Shown here in pieces: positions 6,689-12,305 of a stretch of 12,305 nt of DNA (positions within the stretch are counted from its first letter, which is position 1; each line of letters opens with the position of its first letter). Below the pieces are notes generated by a model. The model worked only from the letters and a program-made list of their open reading frames with translations. It was not told the DNA's origin and did not search any database. Made by a program: the position numbers and the translations under genes. The DNA comes from Candidatus Delongbacteria bacterium (GTDB taxonomy: Bacteria; JAGOEH01): the NCBI GenBank assembly GCA_017997825.1, contig JAGOEH010000091.1, positions 1 through 12,305 on the forward strand, in the 5' to 3' direction.

Positions 6689-7987
6689 ATGCTCAGACTT
6701 CCCCTGTCGAACGAAAGACTACATTTGCGTTCACCCAGTATCAATGTATGTTTCAGGACGATCATCGAAGGAAAACCGGACAAAACCGGAATCGAAAACG
6801 CCCTGAAAAAGGTTGTGATAAAGCATCCCTTATTGACATCGTCCATCGAAATCGACCAGGACAACAATGCGTGGTGCATTCAAAGCGATAGGCCTATCGG
6901 CATCGATCATTATCGATCCGATGAAATGGACTGGCAGACATGGTACAAGAAAACCGATCATCAACCATTCGATTTATTGAATGGGCCATTGGTGAAATTC
7001 TGTGTGATCACAGGCCAAAACACCGAGATTATCGTGGTGGGTCATCATATTATCGGCGATGGTATCGGTTATCTGAATCTGGTCAAAGATTTACTGCTGA
7101 CATTGGATAATCGATTGGATACGACTCCGCAGATCCCACCGTTTGAGCCGACAGACCGGTATTTTAAGGAAACCATTCTTTTGGATCCGATGACAAAATC
7201 CTATGCGATCGGTCTCAATCAAGAATGGAGAAAAAGCCGGGTTCGCTTTTCGGAGGAGGATTATCAGACATTTTATAAGCAGTATCGCGACAAGTATAAA
7301 CCCGATCTCACCATGGCGACCATCGAAGGGGATAATTTACAGAGACTAATGGAAAAAAGCAAATCAAACGGCATGACAGTCAATGAATTAATCGCCTCCG
7401 CATTTTCGGCGGCCACGATGGAGCAGTTGGGGGTGAAGGAAATCCGCCTCGGGGTGGCAGCTAATATCCGCAATGAGCTGGTATCGGAACCGAATGCTTG
7501 CATGGGAAATTATGTTTCGGGAATTTCGGTCACGGTGCATCATGATCCGGATAATGGCTTCATTTCCAATGCACGCTCCATGGCTGCCCTATTGAAATCT
7601 CAATTGACCAATCCCCAGAATCGGCATTTGGTCGTTCATTTTCTCAATGAATTCGACAACGACCTGATTGAATCGATACCCTTGGCGGCTTACGGTAATC
7701 TTGATCATCCCATTTCCAAGAAACTGGCGGAATTGATCGGAGAACAGGCGGTCAATAAAGGATTGGGGATTTCCAACCTGGGACGCCATCGTTTACGTGA
7801 TTATGAAAACTTGAAGGTGATGGATGTCCAGTTTATCGGACCGGCATTTCCAGCCAATTTGTTAACGGTTGGGGTCATTACCGTTAATAACAAACTCAAT
7901 CTTTGTCTTCGATACAATGCGGGAGAAATAAAAGCGGATGCCATCAGTAAAATCTATAGCCAAGCCATTGGATTATTGACCCAATGA
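6689..7987 (+). CDS. Stand-alone condensation-domain acyltransferase
   Basis: A free-standing protein of the NRPS condensation / PapA / alcohol-acyltransferase superfamily, which transfers an acyl group from a CoA or carrier-protein thioester to a hydroxyl or amine. The active-site motif HHxxxDG is intact as HHIIGDG (His119, His120, Asp124). It is preceded by the typical PFDLLNGPLVKF at about 93-104. A C-terminal SNLGRHRL segment resembles the second-half substrate-channel motif. It is 432 aa, a single domain with no carrier or adenylation domain nearby. I chose the ATG at 6689, with GGAG (6678-6681) at 7 nt, over an in-frame TTG at 6668. It is likely cytoplasmic, as no signal is seen. The substrate is unknown. 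The glycosyltransferase downstream suggests acylation of a sugar or lipid. Confidence 0.8.
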   Translation: MLRLPLSNERLHLRSPSINVCFRTIIEGKPDKTGIENALKKVVIKHPLLTSSIEIDQDNNAWCIQSDRPIGIDHYRSDEMDWQTWYKKTDHQPFDLLNGPLVKFCVITGQNTEIIVVGHHIIGDGIGYLNLVKDLLLTLDNRLDTTPQIPPFEPTDRYFKETILLDPMTKSYAIGLNQEWRKSRVRFSEEDYQTFYKQYRDKYKPDLTMATIEGDNLQRLMEKSKSNGMTVNELIASAFSAATMEQLGVKEIRLGVAANIRNELVSEPNACMGNYVSGISVTVHHDPDNGFISNARSMAALLKSQLTNPQNRHLVVHFLNEFDNDLIESIPLAAYGNLDHPISKKLAELIGEQAVNKGLGISNLGRHRLRDYENLKVMDVQFIGPAFPANLLTVGVITVNNKLNLCLRYNAGEIKADAISKIYSQAIGLLTQ

Positions 7988-8118
7988 TATAGAACAAGAA
8001 AAAAATCCAATATTAGGATATGCAAAGTAACCTTCGTTTCAAGTTATTGCGTTTAAAATGATAGCGTTGGAAAATTATCAAGCATCAATATTTGGTTATT
8101 ATATGGAACTATTTTTCT

Positions 8119-9048
8119 ATGTTTCCATCTAAACCATGGGGATTCAATCTTGTCTCCACGTTTAAGGGGGAGGTCTCTATACAAAACTACTTTATTCGTT
8201 TTAAACAGGTTGATAAATCCGGACGTAAAACACATTTCTGGCATTTCATGTTTGGCTACCTGTTACCCGCCTGGTCTTACATCCGGACTTGCAAAAGAGC
8301 GATATCCAATCATGCCGTTTTTTATTTTGAAAGCTGTGGCCCGTTGATGAATCAACACCTACAGGAATTGTCACGTATCGAGGGTTTTAACCTGGTCATT
8401 TTAGAAGAAAACGAATCGCCACCAGATTCAGTTTATTATTCCTATTTTTGTCCACAATGGGATATTGCCCTGAAAAACAAATCATTGGAAACGATAAGAA
8501 GGTGGCGGCTCAGATCAAAACTTGGACTGGGTGTGTTTGTTCCCCATGAGATCCGTGACTTGCTCAGATTGCGGCGGTATTGTCTGGATAAATTTCATTT
8601 CCGGAGTGGGGATGTCAAGGGCTGGCTTCTCTATAGGCGTTCAGCGCCTCACCCCTTTTATACCAGTGAACATAAGGGCGAAAGAATCATTTTCTACGGC
8701 GCCGGCAAAAGATATATCCATAATATGGATGAAATTCATGAATATCTTGAAAATGAGGGTATCCATGTTACCATTTATGACGCCGGCCAGGATAGCCTAC
8801 TGGCTCAGGGGAAAAAGGTCAATGAAGTAAAGGGACTGATTGGAATTCGCGGGGCTGAGTTCGCAAACATATTTTGGATGAAAGAGAATAGTACGATACT
8901 GATGTTTCTGAATCCGATTGCGGTTGAAAATCATGGAGTTCGAAATTTGTGTGAATTGCTCAATATGAAGTTTATCGGAATTCCGGTTGAATCGAATACA
9001 CCGACAGTGAATCCTTCTGATCTGAAACCGTTACTTAACGGACAATGA
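8119..9048 (+). CDS. GT61-like glycosyltransferase (DUF563)
   Basis: Resembles glycosyltransferase family 61 / DUF563 proteins, often found in polysaccharide clusters. The N-terminal half has HFWHFMFGYLLPAW, then SNHAVFYFESCGPLMNQHL. After residue 168 comes the family pattern: LLYRRS, a spacer with GERIIFYGAGKRYIHNMDE, HVTIYDAGQDSLLAQ, and IGIRGAEFANIFWMKENS, matching the GT61 hGAxxxNxxFM..gs segment. It is 309 aa from the ATG at 8119. A TTG at 8092 is an alternative start giving 318 aa. Neither has an SD, so the start is uncertain. There is no signal peptide or membrane helix. The 3' end overlaps the convergent gene by 14 nt. The donor and acceptor sugars cannot be inferred. Confidence 0.65.
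   Translation: MFPSKPWGFNLVSTFKGEVSIQNYFIRFKQVDKSGRKTHFWHFMFGYLLPAWSYIRTCKRAISNHAVFYFESCGPLMNQHLQELSRIEGFNLVILEENESPPDSVYYSYFCPQWDIALKNKSLETIRRWRLRSKLGLGVFVPHEIRDLLRLRRYCLDKFHFRSGDVKGWLLYRRSAPHPFYTSEHKGERIIFYGAGKRYIHNMDEIHEYLENEGIHVTIYDAGQDSLLAQGKKVNEVKGLIGIRGAEFANIFWMKENSTILMFLNPIAVENHGVRNLCELLNMKFIGIPVESNTPTVNPSDLKPLLNGQ
9028..9041. repeat. Dyad at convergent gene junction
   Basis: CCGTTA-CT-TAACGG is a perfect inverted repeat that lies inside the overlap of the GT61-like gene and the FemAB-like gene and includes the stop of the latter. It could act as a short bidirectional termination hairpin. The stem is only 6 bp and no U-tract follows on either strand. Confidence 0.3.
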
Positions 9049-9961
9049 GCCTCTTAAGTTCGTCTTCAGGGTTGCGGTAATCGGGAAGCCAGTTATAGAC
9101 GGGGTATTGCTTTCTTATTGAATCCAGTTTTTCAGGTTGCAGATCAAGGCATAGTAGATAGGCGGGCGCCTGATGGTTTGAAAAGCGGCTTTTAAAAGTG
9201 AAGATACCGTTGTTTTCAGTGCAGGAAGGTTGTCCCCCGAACCAGATTTCTCCTTTTGAACCCCATTGTTCAACGGCTGCGTGAAATAACAACATACTGC
9301 CAAAATCTTTTCTCGCCTGAGACCCGACCAAAAAACTGTGCATATGCCATATGTTCTCATCAGAATCCTGCAACAGTAGAATAAGTCCTTCACTGTTATT
9401 GTTGATTTTATTTCTAAGGATCATACAGCGCTGTCTATGCGGCGGTATAACATCAGGGTTGGCTATTGCCTGAAAATGATCGCTGTCCGGAAGTGATATG
9501 TGAGGGATGGACTTGTATCGGATTAAATCAGCCTGAAGCCTTTCAGATAGTTGAACCAAGTCCGCGGTGAATGATTCTTCGTGAACACTGTATTTTGATT
9601 CTGCCTCTGTGATTCTATTTCGTGTACGTCTTGAATATGAGGTCCAGACAGCAGGTTTGCCGTATATATGGGCCAGATGCGTTTTTAGATTGATGATTCG
9701 ACCATTGTAGGTTGATAATAAATCCTTTGCACGTTTTATATCATACTTATTGGGAGCGATAATCCCGGTCCAGGTGAGGGGTTGAGATGTCGAATTCTGA
9801 AGAAATGCATCAATCTCACTGGTGCTCGGAAAATCCTGATACGGCCAACTGCCTCTCAGATCACAGCATCCATTAATCATGACAGGCCTGAGAATCCCGA
9901 CTGTCGTTGGCTTTCCCAACCAGGTGAGACTTTGGAGGTACTTGTGAGTATTGAATATCAT
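9035..9961 (-). CDS. FemAB/GNAT-like acyltransferase
   Basis: 308 aa with the look of the FemAB-like branch of the GNAT fold, whose members transfer amino acids or acyl groups to peptidoglycan precursors, lipids or sugars. Evidence: a central SYSRRTRNRITEAESKYSV at about 109-126, resembling the family's RRxxRxA.k.gv segment, and a C-terminal block with DFGSMLLFHAAVEQW, GEIWFGGQPS and GIFTFKSRF at about 219-260. The latter resembles the FemAB pattern of a GNAT helix, a D/G-rich strand and FKxxF. There is no signal peptide. No SD is seen before the ATG (AAAAA precedes it); a TATAAT on the minus strand at 10033-10038 could be its -10 box, but no good -35 accompanies it. It overlaps the opposing glycosyltransferase by 14 nt. 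The substrate is unknown. Confidence 0.6.
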   Translation of the reverse strand: MIFNTHKYLQSLTWLGKPTTVGILRPVMINGCCDLRGSWPYQDFPSTSEIDAFLQNSTSQPLTWTGIIAPNKYDIKRAKDLLSTYNGRIINLKTHLAHIYGKPAVWTSYSRRTRNRITEAESKYSVHEESFTADLVQLSERLQADLIRYKSIPHISLPDSDHFQAIANPDVIPPHRQRCMILRNKINNNSEGLILLLQDSDENIWHMHSFLVGSQARKDFGSMLLFHAAVEQWGSKGEIWFGGQPSCTENNGIFTFKSRFSNHQAPAYLLCLDLQPEKLDSIRKQYPVYNWLPDYRNPEDELKRLIVR

Positions 9962-10122
9962 TTTTTATTCATCAAAATCATGGTCATAGGTTGCACTATC
10001 TTCTGAAAACAATTTCTGAACGATTTCTCCGGATTATATAAAAAGCGCTACCATTATTCTCCAGGGTATGCAGTGGAAACAAACTAGTGAGATCGATCAG
10101 TGAGGTGGGGTCCATCAGTAAT
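9962..10122. promoter_or_regulatory. Gap between two minus-strand genes
   Basis: Holds a TATAAT on the minus strand (10033-10038), about 70 nt upstream of the FemAB-like start, without a convincing -35 box. A small dyad, TTCAGA-TTGT-TCTGAA at 10123-10138, covers the stop of the upstream glutamate-synthase-like gene. The 161-nt gap with a -10 box suggests, weakly, that the FemAB-like gene has its own promoter. Confidence 0.25.
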
Positions 10123-11652
10123 TCAGATTGTTCTGAACCAGGATAAGCCGGAGAGCCTAGCCGCTGTTTCAGTCAGAGGCAAGATATCGTCCCGGCTGAT
10201 ATACTGGAGCTCGAATTTACGATTCAGGGCCATAAACTGCTTCAATCCGACCGTTACCCGGTTCAGATAGGAATAGAGACCGATTGCCCCGGTAGGGATA
10301 GTGTTGACGTCATCGCCGTACTCGGCTTTAAGCAGACGGTAATCGGCAAATATTTCGTTAATGGTGGATCCGAATCGGGCATATTCTTTGGGAATATTGC
10401 CTTGTCGGATCGCATCTCCGACCTGACGACCTGCCGTCGCGGCGGCCATGGCGGCTCGTCCGATAGCAACTGTAGTAACATAGGGAGCTCCCAGGGCCAA
10501 CCCTTTGTAAATCTGATCTTCCATGGTGAAGCCACCGGCGATAGCGATCGGCGGCAACGCCTTGCCTTCATCATTGAATCGTTTTAGGATTCGATATACC
10601 AAGGACTCTAAAATTACAGTCGGAATCCCCCATTCATTCATCATCTTGACCGGACTGTGACCGGTTCCGCCACCGGCTCCGTCGAGGGTAACCAGATCGA
10701 CTGCGTTTTCGGAGGCAATTTCAAGAATGGTAGTAATATCCCGGGGATCGAAGGGACCCGTTTTAAAGCAGATGCGTTCAGCCCCCATCTGACGGAGTTC
10801 GTTCACTCGTTTGATAAGGTGTTCCGGTGTCCATAACGGCAGTTTTCCAATTTTCTCGAATACCGGCCCGATTCCCTGGGCGTAGTTTTCAGCTACAATC
10901 GGATCGGTCGGATCCGGAATCACGATATATCCCATCGATTTGAATCGAAGGGCATCCTCGATGCTCTGAATCCGTCCCATCCCTTGAATGCCTTTGGCGG
11001 CCTGACCGAATTTAAGCTCCACCGAGCGGACATGCAGCTTATCGATGGCATATTCGAGCACGCCGTGGTACTCATCATCAAAATTGGCCTGCAGAACGAT
11101 ATCCCCCAATCCGTGCTGATATTTGCGGAATGTTGATACCATTTCAGCAATCAACGGCGATTCGACGACCTTGTGTCCATTCATCACCAATCCGGGATCC
11201 TTGGAAATCACATCTTCACCGATCACCACCGGGATACCGAACAGGGCGGCTCCGGCAAAATACTCCCTCCAGGCTAATTTGGCAATCGCGGGGAGTATCA
11301 AAGGAGCGGATGTCTTGACCATGTGCTTGATCCCAAAAGTCGATGAAATATCGGCATTCGGATAAGTGGCTTGATAAGGATCATTGGGTATGCCCATGAC
11401 CCCGAACACGCGACCGTTGATATTGAAATGGGAAAAATCGATCGGATAGCGTTTTTCCGAGGCGAATTGGTTTCGGTCGGCGGCATAAGGCAGAATAGCC
11501 TCCGTGCCCCGAATCGCCGATAAACCGATTTCACAATATCCAATGCAATCGGCTGTGCAAACCGAGCACATACCGGCCGAATCGGCCGTATGCATGGGAT
11601 CCCTCAGGCGGGTATGGGTGAGCGGACTGCCAAGATTGGGACTGTACATCAT
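10123..11652 (-). CDS. FMN-binding glutamate synthase family protein
   Basis: 509 aa, homologous to the FMN/2-oxoglutarate TIM-barrel domain of glutamate synthase large subunit (GltB-like), without the glutaminase or C-terminal GXGXG domains. The barrel signature is LDGAGGGTGHSPVKMMNEWGI (323-343), followed by the FMN phosphate region AIAGGFTMEDQ...GLALGAPYV (370-392). The N-terminus has a CX2CX3CX3C cluster (Cys29, 32, 36, 40), which I recall as conserved in this subfamily and which may bind a metal or Fe-S centre. The canonical GltB 3Fe-4S cysteine loop is not evident. The ATG at 11652 has AAGGAG 6 nt upstream; the adjacent ATG at 11649 is an alternative. The reaction is unproven: glutamate synthesis needs an ammonia source and an electron donor that are not encoded here. 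Confidence 0.88.
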   Translation of the reverse strand: MMYSPNLGSPLTHTRLRDPMHTADSAGMCSVCTADCIGYCEIGLSAIRGTEAILPYAADRNQFASEKRYPIDFSHFNINGRVFGVMGIPNDPYQATYPNADISSTFGIKHMVKTSAPLILPAIAKLAWREYFAGAALFGIPVVIGEDVISKDPGLVMNGHKVVESPLIAEMVSTFRKYQHGLGDIVLQANFDDEYHGVLEYAIDKLHVRSVELKFGQAAKGIQGMGRIQSIEDALRFKSMGYIVIPDPTDPIVAENYAQGIGPVFEKIGKLPLWTPEHLIKRVNELRQMGAERICFKTGPFDPRDITTILEIASENAVDLVTLDGAGGGTGHSPVKMMNEWGIPTVILESLVYRILKRFNDEGKALPPIAIAGGFTMEDQIYKGLALGAPYVTTVAIGRAAMAAATAGRQVGDAIRQGNIPKEYARFGSTINEIFADYRLLKAEYGDDVNTIPTGAIGLYSYLNRVTVGLKQFMALNRKFELQYISRDDILPLTETAARLSGLSWFRTI

Positions 11653-11683
11653 CGTAAACTCCTTATCATGATGGAATGATCGC

Positions 11684-11713
11684 TATATATCGTCATATTT
11701 AAAACAGGTTCAA
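11684..11713 (-). promoter_or_regulatory. Candidate promoter for glutamate-synthase-like gene
   Basis: On the minus strand, TTGAAC (11708-11713) and TATATA (11684-11689) are separated by 18 nt, about 30 nt upstream of the ATG. The resulting leader would be about 25 nt and would include the AAGGAG. The boxes are fair rather than strong. Confidence 0.4.
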
Positions 11714-11968
11714 TTACTCTTTAAACATACATTATCACAAGCCCTCAGAAACGGAAATCCGGCCATTTTACGTATCAGCAATATGGCCATGAATTGCCCA
11801 TTTGTCAAGATAATTCCGTCAAAATCTAAAAACACCATGGACAACCGGATTGATCAATCAAAATATCAGCCGGATGAAATCCGATATATCTATGAATTCC
11901 ATTCGGTTGATTGTTCATTTTGGGGTTTCCGGCAAATATGGTTTTATTTGGAATTATTAAAAAAAACA
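11714..11968. other. Intergenic stretch with no convincing gene
   Basis: Lies upstream of the minus-strand glutamate-synthase-like gene. A 66-codon plus-strand frame (11783-11983) has no SD, no promoter and no recognisable motif. Two small dyads are visible: GATTGATCAATC (11848-11859) and CGGAT-GAA-ATCCG (11871-11883). No RNA gene was recognised. Confidence 0.5.
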
Positions 11969-11997
11969 TTGACAAATTCATAATCAAATATTAAGAT
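11969..11997 (+). promoter_or_regulatory. Third TTGACA-type promoter, reading to right edge
   Basis: TTGACA (11969-11974), a 17-nt spacer, and TAAGAT (11992-11997). The -35 context ATTGACAAAT matches those at 2486 and 5507. The -10 box is weaker (4 of 6). It points toward the right edge, so it should drive a gene or RNA starting after about 12004. Confidence 0.5.
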
Positions 11998-12066
11998 TCA
12001 AAATCAGCCCCCTTCTTATGTTCTGGAATCAACTCGTTATTGAATCGGTTCAGGAGGTTTGAAACG

Positions 12067-12240
12067 TTGCAGTGTGAATTCTTGGTCCAATCCTTTTCTA
12101 AAAGAACATTTGGTATTCTTTCTATATTCAAGTTTTTCGTTTATCCTATCGTTTATCTATCGATGGTAGATATACTCACCCATTTTGGGAGTTTATGCCT
12201 ACCTTTTAATGAAAGTATAGTAAAAATATGTCTACTTTGA
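12067..12240 (+). CDS. Doubtful small hydrophobic ORF
   Basis: A frame of 57 codons from TTG at 12067, with AGGAGG at 12052-12057 (9 nt away), lying behind the promoter at 11969-11997. An in-frame ATG at 12040 lacks an SD. The product would carry one hydrophobic segment around IFKFFVYPIVYLSM. The codon choice is AT-rich and unlike the neighbouring genes, and no family is recognised. The promoter and SD are the only support. It may instead be leader RNA for the next gene. Confidence 0.22.
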   Translation: MQCEFLVQSFSKRTFGILSIFKFFVYPIVYLSMVDILTHFGSLCLPFNESIVKICLL

Positions 12241-12305
12241 GACATACACAATCGTTAGCGTTTATGCAAAAAAAGACACAGCCAATGAATGGATTTGAAT
12301 ACATA
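12228..12305 (+). CDS. Possible 5' end of a gene cut by the window
   Basis: A frame open to the last base: ATG at 12228 (MSTLRHTQSLAF...) with further in-frame ATGs at 12264 (MQKKTQP) and 12285 (MNGFEYI). No good SD precedes any of them. TATAGT at 12216-12221 resembles a -10 box but has a poor -35 (TTATGC). Twenty-six codons are visible, too few to recognise. The promoter at 11969 could serve it through a long leader. Confidence 0.3.
   Translation, partial: MSTLRHTQSLAFMQKKTQPMNGFEYI

Noticed and set aside
6640-8068. Repeat TGATAGCGTT upstream of both the condensation-domain gene (6640-6649) and the GT61-like gene (8059-8068)
   Set aside because: Many 10-base repeats are expected by chance in 12 kb, and the flanking bases do not match. 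The shared position before adjacent starts is the only support.
11783-11983. 66-codon plus-strand frame upstream of the glutamate-synthase-like gene
   Set aside because: No SD, no promoter and no motif. It also runs into the -35 box of the third promoter.

Overview
The window is bacterial, with a GC content in the middle range by eye and AT-rich gaps between genes. Several starts have purine-rich Shine-Dalgarno (SD) sites, there are near-consensus sigma-70 promoters (TTGACA-N17-TATA.T), one product has a lipobox, and no introns are seen. The gene set (radical-SAM lysine 2,3-aminomutase, FMN-dependent glutamate-synthase-like protein) is common in anaerobic or facultative, often salt-exposed bacteria. 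I cannot name the phylum from sequence alone. No rRNA, tRNA, CRISPR array, transposase or integrase was found.

Layout. (1) 155-2322, plus strand: a two-gene unit, lysine 2,3-aminomutase (ablA/kamA) and a GNAT beta-lysine N6-acetyltransferase (ablB). Together they should turn L-lysine into the compatible solute N-epsilon-acetyl-beta-lysine. A 12-bp hairpin follows. (2) 2486-4966, plus strand: a near-perfect promoter, a leader of about 190 nt with a possible 14-codon peptide, an RsgA-type circularly permuted GTPase, then a serine beta-lactamase-like lipoprotein, closed by another 12-bp hairpin. (3) 4967-5500: no intact gene, but the apparent C-terminal remnant of an alpha/beta hydrolase and an overlapping unrecognised open frame. 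(4) 5507-6551: a second near-perfect promoter, a 38-codon ORF coupled by ATGA to a secreted DUF2608 HAD-like phosphatase. (5) 6689-9961: a stand-alone condensation-domain acyltransferase and a GT61-like glycosyltransferase (both plus), meeting a convergent FemAB/GNAT-like acyltransferase (minus). This is the most accessory-looking part and may be a surface or glycolipid modification locus. (6) 10123-11652, minus strand: an FMN-binding glutamate-synthase-family protein. (7) 11653-12305: AT-rich, with a third promoter of the same kind, a doubtful 57-codon ORF and a frame that runs off the right edge.

The best-supported pathway is acetyl-beta-lysine synthesis. The best candidates for something undescribed are the acyltransferase/glycosyltransferase/FemAB-like cluster, the two short leader ORFs behind strong promoters, and the shared ATTGACAAAT promoter signature. 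No function for these is proved by the sequence.
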